From Brevundimonas sp. (lineage in GTDB: Bacteria; Pseudomonadota; Alphaproteobacteria; Caulobacterales; Caulobacteraceae): 64,000 bases of DNA. A program made the translations under genes and the position numbers. This document shows positions 10,382-18,701 of the stretch, one piece after another. The first letter of the stretch is position 1. Each line of letters opens with the position of its first letter. The DNA is taken from positions 558,001 through 622,000 of the forward strand of contig NZ_JACVCG010000001.1 of NCBI RefSeq assembly GCF_016742135.1, in the 5' to 3' direction. The notes beneath the pieces were generated by a model that worked only from the letters and a program-made list of their open reading frames with translations, was not told the origin of the DNA and did no database searches.

Positions 10382-11457
10382 CACCAGCGCGCAAGCGCGT
10401 CGCTGATCTCAAGTGCCGACGGAGGCGTCGTTCTGCCACCGGCCCGAACGTCGTTGAACACAGGGGTAGGGGCGGGTGCGCCCTGATCGTTGAAGGTGCC
10501 GCGCGCCTGGTTGTGGGGGTGGGTGACGGCCTCATCCAGGCTCAGGACCGGTGTCACGCAGGCTTCTGTACCCGCGAACAGGTCAGCCCAGTCGTCGCGA
10601 TCCCGGGTAACGAAGATCGCGGCGAAGCGGTCGGTGATCTCCGGCCAGCGGCTGCGGTCATACTGGGGGGCGTCATCAGCCGTCAGGCCCAGCCCGGCCA
10701 GCAAGGCGGCGTAAAACCGCGGCTCCAGCGCCCCGACCGCGACCTCGCCGCCGTCGCGGCACCGGTAGCACCGGTAGAAGGGGGTCGAACCGTCCAGCAG
10801 ATTGGCGTCACGCTGATCGGTCCAGAGACCACGGGCCTTCAAGGCGTGGAACAGGGCCGTCATCAGGGCCACTCCGTCGGTCATGGCGACATCGACCACC
10901 GTTCCCCTGCCGGTGGTGCGGGCCTGCAGGATGCCGGACAGCAAACCAATGGCGCCCATCAGCGCGCCCCCCGCATAGTCGCCCACCAGATTGAGCGGTG
11001 GACGGGCCGGGCGGTCCGCTTCGCCGAAGGTGCTGAGCGCGCCGCTGAGCGCAAGATAGTTGATGTCGTGACCGACCGAGTTGGCCAACGGGCCGGTCTG
11101 ACCCCAGCCGGTTACGCGAGCGAAGACCAGGGCGGGATTGCGGTCCTGGCAGACCTGGGGTCCAAGGCCCAGCCGCTCCATGACCCCGGGGCGGAATCCC
11201 TCGATCAGGCCATCGCTGCGGGCCACCAGATCCAGCACCCGGGCCCGGTCGTTCGGGTCCTTGAGGTTCACCGGCACGGAGGGGCGACCGCGGTGCAGTA
11301 TGGCACCGCCCACCTCGGTGAAAACGGCAGCGCCGGCGCTGTCAGACCGGGTCAGCCGGACGACGTCGGCGCCGAGGTCGGCCAGCACCATGCCCAGAAA
11401 GGTGACGGGGCCCAGTCCGTCGAATTCAACGATGCGCAGGCCAAAGAGCGGAGACAT
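10378..11457 (-). CDS. CaiB/BaiF family CoA-transferase (alpha-methylacyl-CoA racemase type)
   Basis: A 359-residue class III CoA-transferase. The N-terminus ([32 protein letters not shown]) is typical of alpha-methylacyl-CoA racemase/CaiB, and the catalytic Asp lies in the expected region around [11 protein letters not shown]. Such enzymes move CoA between carboxylic acids or epimerise 2-methylacyl-CoAs in branched-chain lipid breakdown. ATG 11457 follows AGGTGGG; a GTG three codons upstream is less likely. The gene is tail to tail with the hybrid kinase, the stop codons sharing bases. The exact substrate cannot be read from sequence. Confidence 0.85.
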   Translation of the reverse strand: MSPLFGLRIVEFDGLGPVTFLGMVLADLGADVVRLTRSDSAGAAVFTEVGGAILHRGRPSVPVNLKDPNDRARVLDLVARSDGLIEGFRPGVMERLGLGPQVCQDRNPALVFARVTGWGQTGPLANSVGHDINYLALSGALSTFGEADRPARPPLNLVGDYAGGALMGAIGLLSGILQARTTGRGTVVDVAMTDGVALMTALFHALKARGLWTDQRDANLLDGSTPFYRCYRCRDGGEVAVGALEPRFYAALLAGLGLTADDAPQYDRSRWPEITDRFAAIFVTRDRDDWADLFAGTEACVTPVLSLDEAVTHPHNQARGTFNDQGAPAPTPVFNDVRAGGRTTPPSALEISDALARWC

Positions 11458-11555
11458 GAAACCCACCTAGCGCCTTGCCCGGCATCCGGCCATGGATTTC
11501 AGCTTGCCGGGAGGGGCGACCCTCCCTATGTTCCGCGCCGTCCGAAACAACGGAT

Positions 11556-11632
11556 GCGCCCCTAGCTCAGTTGGTTAGAGCATCTGACTTTTAATCAGAG
11601 GGTCCTCGGTTCGAGCCCGAGGGGGCGTACCA
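11556..11632 (+). tRNA. tRNA-Lys (anticodon TTT)
   Basis: A full cloverleaf is readable. The acceptor stem GCGCCCC pairs with GGGGCGT (first pair G-U); the D arm contains AGCTCAGTTGGTTAGAGC. The anticodon stem is TCTGA/TCAGA with loop CTTTTAA and anticodon TTT at 11590-11592. The T arm is CTCGG-TTCGAGC-CCGAG, and the encoded 3' end is ACCA. It is a single tRNA gene between the CoA-transferase and cytochrome c genes. Confidence 0.96.
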
Positions 11633-11651
11633 TCCGCAGGCTGGCCCCGGC

Positions 11652-12020
11652 TCAGGGACGGAGGCCTTCGCGTTCCAGCCAGCGGAAATAGGCCATCAGG
11701 TCGTCAATCTCACTGGCGCGATAGTGGAACGGCGGCATCTCTGGATGAGAAGTCACCAGCCCCTGCGCGAAATCCTGTTCCAGGACGAAAAGGTCACGTC
11801 GCTCCGCGATCTCACGGAATGGAGGCGCAGAAGGCAGGGGGCTGGCACCCCGGAGGCCTATGGCGTGACAGCCTGAGCAGTTGGCGCGAACGATATGCTC
11901 GGCGCGGGCGGCGGCGGCGGCCTCCATTCCCGTGGAATCCAGAGTCCCGTCTCCGGGGGGCTGCGCGCAGGCGCTCCCTGAAAGGCCGAGCAGGATAATC
12001 AAGACGGTTCGGACATTCAT
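11652..12020 (-). CDS. class I c-type cytochrome (monohaem)
   Basis: A 122-residue exported cytochrome c. The signal peptide spans about residues 1-19 (possibly lipoprotein-type at SGSAC). The haem-attachment motif is CSGCH at about residues 48-52, and a distal Met ligand is likely in HPEMPPF. It is a small periplasmic electron carrier. It lies 16 nt downstream of the host-attachment-type gene, so both should be transcribed from the FNR/FixK box at 12528. This fits a role in low-oxygen respiration. Confidence 0.85.
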   Translation of the reverse strand: MNVRTVLIILLGLSGSACAQPPGDGTLDSTGMEAAAAARAEHIVRANCSGCHAIGLRGASPLPSAPPFREIAERRDLFVLEQDFAQGLVTSHPEMPPFHYRASEIDDLMAYFRWLEREGLRP

Positions 12021-12036
12021 CTTGGGACGCTCCGGT

Positions 12037-12480
12037 TCAGGTCGCGCTGCGAAGTCGACGGATTACCATCCGGAGCGCGGCGGGTGTTTCATGGCATCGG
12101 AGGGCCGCCTCACTCGCCGTCAGACGCCTGGATGATTGCACCGACAGGGCATCGCGCAGCACCCCAAGGGCACGGGGCGGGGCGATCATGATGAGGTCAT
12201 CAAAGCCTTCCCGGGTGATCAGGCGATCGACGCGTGCCGCCAGCGCCTGCAGGAACCGCGTCTCTGCCCGGTCCCTGGGCGGGGTGGTTTCCACGGTGTG
12301 GGAACCGGGACCAAAGCGCTCGAAGACGCGCCCCTTGGGCGATGCAGTCACAGGCTGAGGTTTGAGGTCCGCAATCCAGGATGGCCGTTCCGCCAGGGGG
12401 CCGCCTCTCCGGGACTCCTTGAACAGAAGGGCATTCTCGCCGTCGGCCACCACCACAAGGCATTTGCTGTGAATCTGCAT
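12037..12480 (-). CDS. host attachment (MHA) family protein
   Basis: A 147-residue protein resembling the 'protein required for attachment to host cells' family. It has an N-terminal VVVADGENALLF strand-loop, a central polar segment and the conserved MIAPPRALGVLRDAL core. The biochemical function of the family is unclear despite the name; members often sit in low-oxygen regulons. The ATG at 12480 has GGGAG 7-11 nt upstream. An FNR/FixK box is centred 54.5 nt upstream of the start, implying a transcript with a leader of about 13 nt beginning at the ribosome site. First gene of a two-gene operon with the cytochrome. Confidence 0.8.
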   Translation of the reverse strand: MQIHSKCLVVVADGENALLFKESRRGGPLAERPSWIADLKPQPVTASPKGRVFERFGPGSHTVETTPPRDRAETRFLQALAARVDRLITREGFDDLIMIAPPRALGVLRDALSVQSSRRLTASEAALRCHETPAALRMVIRRLRSAT

Positions 12481-12527
12481 GATCGTCTCCCGCTGCGGAA
12501 ACTGTCCCTGACCGGGCTTCGCGGTCC

Positions 12528-12541
12528 ATGATGCAGATCAA
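12528..12541. promoter_or_regulatory. FNR/FixK box between MHA gene and fixK
   Basis: ATGAT-GCAG-ATCAA, one mismatch from the TTGAT-N4-ATCAA consensus. It is placed between two divergent genes. For fixK, the predicted start site 41.5 nt downstream (about 12576) has TAAGAT at 12563-12568 as a fair -10 element, suggesting autoregulation. For the opposite strand it would drive the MHA-cytochrome operon. Confidence 0.75.
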
Positions 12542-12638
12542 ACGTCCGTCGCGACCACTCCGTAAGATCCCGTAGGGGCTCATGCGGAATTTCTGGCTGC
12601 CGGTCGCCAGATTAGCTTGCCCATGGAAGGAGCGCCCC

Positions 12639-13277
12639 ATGAGCTTGCTGGAACAACACACCCTTGAGCGTCCGTCGTCGCCGGAGCCTTTCGCGGGCGT
12701 CGGCGTGCGCATGACATTCGCCCGGGGCGAGGAAATCTACGCTCAGGATGAGGAGGCGGACCTGCTTTACCGGGTCGTCTCCGGCACCGTCAGGACGACG
12801 CGGTTCCTCAGCGATGGTCGCCGCCAGATCGGCGACTTCTATTTCCAGGGTGACCTTTTCGGAGTGGAGTGCGGCGACACTCACCGGTTCGCCGCCGAGG
12901 CCCTGACCACCTGCGAGATTCTGGTTTTTCGTCCGGGATCGTCTATCCCCGGGAGGGATGGCGATGCCCGCATACAGGCCGCCCTTTGGGAAGCGACGAC
13001 CCAGGAGCTGGAGCGGTCTCGCGAGCACCTGATGCTTCTGGGGTGCCACACAGCCCTTGAGCGCGTGGGCGTGTTCCTTTTCGCCTTGGCCCGCCGCAGG
13101 GGCCACGGCGAACTGGCCATGGGACGCCAGGACATGGCCGATTACCTCGGCCTGACCATCGAGACAGTGTCGCGCATGCTCTCCCAGTTGCAGGCCGATG
13201 GCGTCGTCCAATTCTTCGGAGCCCGCAGGTACCGAATTATGCGCCAGGACCGTCTCGAGGCCTGGGCCGACGCGTGA
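12639..13277 (+). CDS. fixK: Crp/Fnr-family regulator, FixK type
   Basis: A 212-residue regulator: an N-terminal cyclic-nucleotide-binding-like beta roll (about residues 25-120), a long dimerisation helix and a C-terminal winged helix. The recognition helix (GLTIETVSRML) carries the E-x-x-S-R residues that read TTGAT half-sites. The N-terminal Cys cluster of the oxygen-sensing FNR proteins is absent, so it is FixK-like and probably controlled through its transcription by FixLJ. ATG 12639 follows GGAAGGAG; an upstream in-frame start has no good ribosome site. It is followed by fixL and fixJ, and four matching boxes lie within 8 kb. Confidence 0.88.
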   Translation: MSLLEQHTLERPSSPEPFAGVGVRMTFARGEEIYAQDEEADLLYRVVSGTVRTTRFLSDGRRQIGDFYFQGDLFGVECGDTHRFAAEALTTCEILVFRPGSSIPGRDGDARIQAALWEATTQELERSREHLMLLGCHTALERVGVFLFALARRRGHGELAMGRQDMADYLGLTIETVSRMLSQLQADGVVQFFGARRYRIMRQDRLEAWADA

Positions 13278-13364
13278 GCGTGCTCGCCGAGGATGAGCGG
13301 AGGCGGGGGATGCTCGCATAGCGGATGACCTTGCCCCCGACGCGAGCTATGCTGCCAGACAGCG

Positions 13365-14819
13365 ATGGTGGCGAAAGACTCACGAACAGTAGCCAGGCAT
13401 GATCTGGTGCGGGGCTGTCTGGCGGCGCTGGCCTGCGTCTGCGCCATTCTATTGCTGCGTCTTGCCCTGCACGGCGCGCTGCAGGACCGAAGCCTTTTCC
13501 TCCTTTATCTCCCGGCCGTTCTGGCGGCCGCCGCGCTGGGTGGGCGCATTCCGGCGCTGATCGCGGCTGGCCTGTGCATGGCGATCGCCGGCATCTTCCT
13601 GAGATCTTCGCTTTGGATGTCCGAAGCCAATCTGGTCGATGCGATCCTGTTCCTGATCATCAGTCCGGTGATCGCCCAGATGGGGCACGTGAATCTGGTC
13701 CGTCGCCGTCAGGCCGCAGCCCGTCAGGCGCACCTGCAGTCGATATTGGACACGGTGCCCGAGGCGATGATCGTCATCGACCACAAGGGCATTGTTCGTT
13801 CGTTCAGCGCCGCGGCCGAGACCCTGTTCGGATGGCGCGCGCCGGAAATGGAGGGGCGAAACATCAAGGCTTTGATGCCGTCGCCTTATCGCGAGGGCCA
13901 TGACGCCTTTCTGGAGCGTTATCTCTCGACAGGGGAGAGACGGATCATCGGCATCGGTCGCATCGTCGTCGGGCAGCGACGCGATGGATCGACGTTCCCG
14001 ATGGAGCTGGCCGTTGGTGAAGCGGAATTCGGAGGCGACCGTTTTTTCACCGGCTTCATTCGGGATCTCACCGACAGACGCGAACAGGAGCGCAGGCTGC
14101 AGGAACTTCAGGCCGAGCTGGTGCACGTCTCGCGTCTGAGCATCATGGGCGAGATGGCATCCTCCCTGGCCCATGAGTTGAATCAGCCCCTGGGGGCCAT
14201 CAACAACTATATGAAGGGCTGCATTACCCTGTTGGAGCAGCCTGAGCCTGATCTGGAACGCACCCGCGATGCGCTGAGAAAGGCCGGGGATCAGGCGCTG
14301 CGTGCGGGAGAGGTCATCAGCCACCTGCGTGCTTTCGTGACCAAGGGCGATACGGACAGGCGGTCTCATGATCTGGCAAAGATCATGGAGGAGGCGGCTG
14401 CCCTCGGACTGGTGGGCTCGCGATCCATGGGCCTGCAGACGACCTACGCTTTCAACCGCGACATCGGCCCCGTGTCGGTCGACGCGATACAGATCCAGCA
14501 GGTGGCCCTGAACCTGATCCGCAACGCACTGGATGCCATGACAGCCTCCTCGACGCGTGAGCTTACGATCGGAGTGGCCGCGCATGATGCAGACTTCGCC
14601 CGGGTGTGGGTGAGCGATACCGGACCGGGCCTCTCGCCAGACGTCAGGCAGCGGCTGTTTCAGCCCTTTGTGACAACCAAGGCCGACGGCATGGGTGTTG
14701 GCCTGTCCATCTGCCGCACCATCGTCGAGGCTCATGGCGGGACGATCTGGCCGGAAGACGGAGAGGGCGGCGGGGCCACCTTCGTTTTCACCGTTCCGTT
14801 CGCGAAGGAGGAAATCTGA
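13365..14819 (+). CDS. fixL: oxygen-sensing PAS histidine kinase FixL
   Basis: A 484-residue kinase: four hydrophobic N-terminal segments (about residues 15-105), then a haem PAS domain at about 120-240, HisKA and HATPase. The PAS domain has the FixL haem pocket: proximal His candidate H179 ([12 protein letters not shown]) and the FG-loop sequence [20 protein letters not shown]. The phospho-acceptor is H270 ([11 protein letters not shown]), followed by [17 protein letters not shown] and [17 protein letters not shown]. When oxygen leaves the haem, FixL phosphorylates FixJ. The stop overlaps the fixJ start by 1 nt (TGATG). The ribosome site before ATG 13365 is weak. Confidence 0.92.
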   Translation: MVAKDSRTVARHDLVRGCLAALACVCAILLLRLALHGALQDRSLFLLYLPAVLAAAALGGRIPALIAAGLCMAIAGIFLRSSLWMSEANLVDAILFLIISPVIAQMGHVNLVRRRQAAARQAHLQSILDTVPEAMIVIDHKGIVRSFSAAAETLFGWRAPEMEGRNIKALMPSPYREGHDAFLERYLSTGERRIIGIGRIVVGQRRDGSTFPMELAVGEAEFGGDRFFTGFIRDLTDRREQERRLQELQAELVHVSRLSIMGEMASSLAHELNQPLGAINNYMKGCITLLEQPEPDLERTRDALRKAGDQALRAGEVISHLRAFVTKGDTDRRSHDLAKIMEEAAALGLVGSRSMGLQTTYAFNRDIGPVSVDAIQIQQVALNLIRNALDAMTASSTRELTIGVAAHDADFARVWVSDTGPGLSPDVRQRLFQPFVTTKADGMGVGLSICRTIVEAHGGTIWPEDGEGGGATFVFTVPFAKEEI

Positions 14820-15415
14820 TGGAGAAGGGCGTGGTGCACATCGTCGATGACGACGAGGCCATGCGGGATTCCCTGGCATTCCTGCTCGAGGTGCGAAAAT
14901 ACGACTATCGTGTTTATTCAGACGCGCACACGCTGCTGACCCGCGCTCCCGATCTGGAACAAGGATGCGTGGTGACGGACGTGCGTATGCCGGGCCTTTC
15001 CGGCACTGAACTGTTAAGGCGTCTGAAGGCGATGGGCCTTCCGCACCCCGTGATTGTGATAACGGGCCACGCGGACGTGGCTCTGGCAGTGGAGGCGATG
15101 AAGGCCGGGGCCTGGGACTTCCTCGAAAAGCCCTTCGATGACCAGATCTTCGTTCGTCTGGTGGAGGCGGCGCTCCTGATTGGAGAGGGAGATGGTCTTC
15201 CACCCGGAGGCAAACCCGAATGGCTGGCCCGCCTCAGCCCGCGCGAGACGGACGTGCTTACCGGCGTGGCGTCTGGCAAATCCAATAAGGAGATTGCCCG
15301 CGACCTGGACATCAGCGCCCGCACCGTGGAGGTCTACAGGGCCAACCTCATGTCCAAGGCGGGGGTGCGGTCGCTCTCGGACCTGATGCGGATGGCGGTT
15401 GCGGCCGGGTACTGA
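14819..15415 (+). CDS. fixJ: response regulator FixJ
   Basis: A 198-residue two-domain regulator. The N-terminal receiver has the acidic pocket DDDEAM, phospho-acceptor D54 (TDVRMPGLSG) and FLEKPFDD. The C-terminal LuxR-type helix-turn-helix spans about residues 135-195 (LSPRETDVLTGVASGKSNKEIA, ISARTVEVYRANLM). Phosphorylated FixJ activates fixK in known systems. The start overlaps the fixL stop by 1 nt and has a strong GGAGG site inside the fixL 3' end, so the pair is translated together. An FNR/FixK box lies 13 nt after the stop, marking the next transcription unit. Confidence 0.92.
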   Translation: MEKGVVHIVDDDEAMRDSLAFLLEVRKYDYRVYSDAHTLLTRAPDLEQGCVVTDVRMPGLSGTELLRRLKAMGLPHPVIVITGHADVALAVEAMKAGAWDFLEKPFDDQIFVRLVEAALLIGEGDGLPPGGKPEWLARLSPRETDVLTGVASGKSNKEIARDLDISARTVEVYRANLMSKAGVRSLSDLMRMAVAAGY

Positions 15416-15427
15416 AGCCGGTGCCGC

Positions 15428-15441
15428 ATGATCTGGATCAA
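15428..15441. promoter_or_regulatory. FNR/FixK box upstream of flavodoxin-fold reductase
   Basis: ATGAT-CTGG-ATCAA, centred 40.5 nt before the ATG at 15475. A class II activator site is normally centred at -41.5, so transcription should begin at or within 1 nt of the start codon, giving a leaderless mRNA. GATCAT at 15464-15469 is a plausible -10. Confidence 0.72.
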
Positions 15442-15474
15442 GGCGGCTGCGACCCGGGCGTTCGATCATGAGGC

Positions 15475-16071
15475 ATGACCGCGACCCGTGCAGCGCCCCG
15501 ACGCATCCTGATCATCGAGGGTCACCCCGACCCCTCCCGGGAGAGGCTGTGTCATGCCCTGGCGGAATCCTACCGGGAGGGGGCCCGGGAAGCCGGACAT
15601 GACCTGCGCACGCTGATCCTGGGGGACCTGGATATCCCCCTGCTCGGCAGCCGTTCCGACTGGGAGAAGCCAGCCGCGCCGCCCCTTCAGACCTGGCAGG
15701 ACGATCTGCTCTGGGCGGATCATCTGGTGGTGGTGTTCCCCCTGTGGCTGGGCGAGGCCCCTGCAATGCTGAAGGCCTTTCTGGAACAGGTCCTGCGGCC
15801 CGGATTCGCGTTCGACCCGACCCGGACCGCTTCGGTTGGACGGCTCAAGGGGCGATCCGCGCGCCTGGTGGTGACCATGGGCATGCCGGGCTGGTTCTAT
15901 GTCGCATGGTTCGGCGCGCACGGTCTCCGAAGTCTCAGGCGCAACATCTTCCACTTCGTGGGGATCAGGCCGGTCCGGATGACTCTCTTCGGCATGGTCG
16001 AAGGGGTTTCCCCCGCCCGACGCAGGGCCTGGCTCGACGGGATGAACCGTCTGGGCCGACTGGGGCAATAA
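15475..16071 (+). CDS. flavodoxin-fold NAD(P)H oxidoreductase (NQO/KefF-like)
   Basis: A 198-residue protein with the FMN-binding flavodoxin-like fold of quinone reductases. The N-terminal RRILIIEGHPDPSRERLCHAL is the phosphate-binding strand-loop, and VVVFPLWLGEAPAMLKAFLEQVL is the conserved flavin/active-site segment. Members reduce quinones or regulate potassium efflux. A C-terminal extension with an aromatic segment (GWFYVAWFGAHGLRSLRRNIF) may contact the membrane. An FNR/FixK box sits about 41 nt upstream. It is convergent with a second enzyme of the same fold at 16088, 16 nt away. The natural acceptor is unknown. Confidence 0.82.
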   Translation: MTATRAAPRRILIIEGHPDPSRERLCHALAESYREGAREAGHDLRTLILGDLDIPLLGSRSDWEKPAAPPLQTWQDDLLWADHLVVVFPLWLGEAPAMLKAFLEQVLRPGFAFDPTRTASVGRLKGRSARLVVTMGMPGWFYVAWFGAHGLRSLRRNIFHFVGIRPVRMTLFGMVEGVSPARRRAWLDGMNRLGRLGQ

Positions 16072-16087
16072 GAAGACTTGATAAAGA

Positions 16088-16759
16088 TCAGGACGTCCCG
16101 GTCCCTTCAGGGATGACGCCGCCCTGCATGACAGTGGCAGCCATGAGCTGAAGCTCCTGGAGCCGTTCCCGCATGGCCGCTTCCCCCATGCCGGCGCGCA
16201 CCCGGCCGAAGTTGTGGTGTCCGAGATTTCTCAGGCCCGTGACAGCGGAAAAGTGGTCGTCGAAATGGGCGCGCATGGCGTCCCATGCGCCGGAGTGCTC
16301 CACCCAGTCCTGGGGCGCGCCGGTCGAGGTAAAGGTGACCATCGCGCGATCCGCCAGCAGCGGTCGGTTGCCGCTGAGCCCGTGGGGAGAATAGGCGAAG
16401 CCCATTCCGAACACCCGCTCCACATAGCCCTTGATCATGGCCGGCGGGCTGTTGAACCACAGGGGATAGAAGAAGGCATAGACGTCCGCCTTTCCAATCA
16501 GCTGGCGCTCGACGACCACATCGGGTCGAGGCTGAAAGCCCTCATGGTCGGGCATCTCCCGCGCGTGCAGCAGTGGATTGAAACCTATGCGGTATAGATC
16601 CCGAAAGATCACCCGGCCGCCGTTCTGCCTCACCACCTCGGCGTAGCCCTCGGCCATGGACAAGGTGAAGCTGCGCTGCCTTGGATGGGAAGCAATGACC
16701 ACGTGAGTGGGCACCCCATCGGGGATCGGGGATGTCGATGTCGCGAGCGGTTCCATCAT
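16088..16759 (-). CDS. NAD(P)H dehydrogenase (quinone), flavodoxin-fold
   Basis: A 223-residue enzyme of the NQO1/MdaB-type family. It has an N-terminal HVVIASHPRQRSFTLSMA phosphate-binding loop, FFYPLWFNSPPAMIKGYVERVF as the flavin-contact segment, and a C-terminal helix rich in Met and Glu. It presumably performs two-electron reduction of quinones. I use ATG 16759 (a second ATG follows directly); an upstream in-frame ATG at 16807 overlaps the FNR/FixK box and cannot be the true start. The box centre is 41.5 nt from 16759, predicting a leaderless transcript, with CATGCT as a -10 candidate. Confidence 0.82.
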   Translation of the reverse strand: MMEPLATSTSPIPDGVPTHVVIASHPRQRSFTLSMAEGYAEVVRQNGGRVIFRDLYRIGFNPLLHAREMPDHEGFQPRPDVVVERQLIGKADVYAFFYPLWFNSPPAMIKGYVERVFGMGFAYSPHGLSGNRPLLADRAMVTFTSTGAPQDWVEHSGAWDAMRAHFDDHFSAVTGLRNLGHHNFGRVRAGMGEAAMRERLQELQLMAATVMQGGVIPEGTGTS

Positions 16760-16793
16760 GCTCGCAGCATGTCTCGCCGGATGTGCAACAGCC

Positions 16794-16807
16794 TTGATCC
16801 TGATCAA
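16794..16807. promoter_or_regulatory. perfect FNR/FixK box, bidirectional
   Basis: TTGAT-CCTG-ATCAA is a perfect match to the consensus. On the minus strand it is centred 41.5 nt from the quinone-reductase start at 16759. On the plus strand it is centred 54.5 nt from the small gene at 16855, with GATACT at 16830-16835 exactly where a -10 should lie for a start near 16842. Confidence 0.85.
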
Positions 16808-16854
16808 GGCGGAGGGCGGAAGACGCGGCGATACTGACCTGAAGGAGACCCCTC

Positions 16855-16956
16855 ATGCCCCTTCAATCCATCATCGTCATCATTGCCGTCATCGCGGCGT
16901 TCTCGACCTTTATCGTCACCGTCGGAGGCGTCTCCTGGTGGTCGAACCGCCCCTGA
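16855..16956 (+). CDS. 33-residue single-pass membrane peptide
   Basis: A very short gene encoding a peptide that begins MPLQSIIVIIAV and ends VSWWSNRP. Residues 5-25 form one hydrophobic helix, followed by a short Trp-rich, positively charged tail. The ribosome site AAGGAG ends 7 nt before the ATG. A perfect FNR/FixK box is centred 54.5 nt upstream, with GATACT as -10, the same geometry as the MHA gene at 12480. I recognise no family. Its size and promoter suggest a small subunit or modulator of a membrane respiratory complex made under low oxygen, which is inference. Confidence 0.62.
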   Translation: MPLQSIIVIIAVIAAFSTFIVTVGGVSWWSNRP

Positions 16957-17060
16957 GGAGCCGCACCTGAGCCGGGACCTCCCCATCGTCGCCAGATGCG
17001 ACCTTGGGAAAACTCGGACGACCCTTGCCGCTCCGGAGGGCGTCAGGCCCTGGCCTTCGC

Positions 17061-18701
17061 TCAGGGGGGCGGTACCCGGTCGCGCGCGGATCGGACCTGG
17101 CGGGTCAGCTCGGCGAGCAGTCGGGTTCGCGTCTCATCATCGAGACTCTGCAGGGTCTCATTGAGAACGCCCAGAAAGGCGGCGCGCCGGTTGTGCCAGT
17201 CTTGCTGTGACGCCATTCCCGGAGCCAGCCTTGAGGCCGTCTCCGCTGCTGACGCAACAGTGGGCCCAACAATAACGTACGTCTGATCCAGCTCCGGTGT
17301 CAGGATGCGCCCGGCTTCGACACCAGCCCGCTGCAGCCTGTGCGAAAGACCCTTCAGGCCGTCAGGCTCGCCGTGGTTCAGAAAGATGCTGCCGCCGGGC
17401 GCGCGGTCCAATAGCCATCTGACAAGCGCCGTCGCGTCCGCGTGTCCGGAATAGGCCTCCATCGACCGGATCGTTGCCCGAACCCGAATATCCTCCCCCT
17501 GGATGCGGACCCGGTCATGACCCTCCAGCAAAATGCGGCCCAGTGTGCCGACGGCCTGATAGCCGGTGATCAGCAATGTCGTCTCCGGGCGCCAGAGCAG
17601 GCGCTTGAGATGCCGACGAATGCGGCCACCATCGCACATGCCGCTGCCGGCCAGGATGACATGCCAGCCGCGCAGGCGTTCCAGTCCGTCGCTTTCGTGG
17701 GGGCGCAGCAGGAACCGTATGCGCTCCGGATGGCGAAGGGGCAGGTAGGGGTTGGATTGGCTGTCGGGATTCCATCCGCGCTTCAGGAAGACCTCTGTGG
17801 CCTCGATCGCCAGGGGCGAATCCAGAAAGACCTCTCCCGCCAGATCCGGCTGGGCGTCCATGACGGCAATCAGATCCAGGAGAAGCTCCTGCGCCCGGCC
17901 TATGGCGAAGACGGGCAGCAGCAGCGGACCGCCGGCCGCGCGGGCGAGGCGGAGTTCATCGGCGAGAAGGGAGCGGCGCTGTTCGAGCGTCAGGGTGGGC
18001 CGCTCCCGATCCCCATAGGTGGATTCCAGCACCACATGCTGGCAAGGCGACGGCCCGTCCGGCACCGGGAGCAGGGCTTGCCCGGGAGCGCCGAGGTCGC
18101 CGGAGAAGAGAATACGCACAGGGTCAGACCCGGTCTCGAACATCAGCTCGACAGACGCGGCGCCAAGGAGGTGCCCCGCCGGCCAGAACACAGCCGTGAC
18201 GCCAGGCGCGACCGGCACCGTTTCGCGCAGCTTGGCAGTGTCGAACAGCCGCAGTGTCGGGGCAATGTCCGCCGGACCATAGATCGGTGTGACCACAGGC
18301 AAGCCCCGCCGCTCGTTGCGCCGGTTGAGATTCTCGACATCCGTGGCCTGCAGATCCGCGGCATCGGCCAGCATCACGGCGCACAGCTCTCTGGTGGCCG
18401 CCGTTGCGTAGATCGTCCCCTTGAAGCCCTCCCGCACCAGCCTCGGCAGCAGACCTGAATGATCGATATGAGCGTGGGTCAGGACGACGGCGTCGATATC
18501 AGCCGGTACAAATGGAAACGGTTCATGGTTCAGCGCCTTGAGCGTTCTGGAGCCCTGGAACATGCCGCAGTCCACCAGCAGCCGCACCGCGCCGAAGCTG
18601 ATCAGGGTGCACGACCCCGTCACGCATTCCGCCGCACCGAGGAAGCGCAGGCTCACGCTCTGGAAAGCCTGGTCCGCAGGAGCTTCGGACACCGTGGTCA
18701 A
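17061..18701 (-). CDS. metallo-beta-lactamase fold RNase/hydrolase with beta-CASP domain
   Basis: A 546-residue CPSF73-like protein. The metallo-beta-lactamase core contains HAHIDHSG at about residues 76-83 and downstream FWPAGHLLGAAS and FSGDLG metal motifs. A beta-CASP region follows (PVFAIGRAQELL, SGMCDGG), and a C-terminal RMMBL segment contains YSGHADATALVRWL and FLNHGEPDG. This architecture is typical of RNA-processing nucleases. The start is TTG 18701, overlapping the Usp gene stop by 4 nt (TTGA), so the two are translationally coupled and likely share the FNR/FixK box at 19722. Why such a nuclease belongs to a low-oxygen set is unknown. Confidence 0.85.
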   Translation of the reverse strand: MTTVSEAPADQAFQSVSLRFLGAAECVTGSCTLISFGAVRLLVDCGMFQGSRTLKALNHEPFPFVPADIDAVVLTHAHIDHSGLLPRLVREGFKGTIYATAATRELCAVMLADAADLQATDVENLNRRNERRGLPVVTPIYGPADIAPTLRLFDTAKLRETVPVAPGVTAVFWPAGHLLGAASVELMFETGSDPVRILFSGDLGAPGQALLPVPDGPSPCQHVVLESTYGDRERPTLTLEQRRSLLADELRLARAAGGPLLLPVFAIGRAQELLLDLIAVMDAQPDLAGEVFLDSPLAIEATEVFLKRGWNPDSQSNPYLPLRHPERIRFLLRPHESDGLERLRGWHVILAGSGMCDGGRIRRHLKRLLWRPETTLLITGYQAVGTLGRILLEGHDRVRIQGEDIRVRATIRSMEAYSGHADATALVRWLLDRAPGGSIFLNHGEPDGLKGLSHRLQRAGVEAGRILTPELDQTYVIVGPTVASAAETASRLAPGMASQQDWHNRRAAFLGVLNETLQSLDDETRTRLLAELTRQVRSARDRVPPP

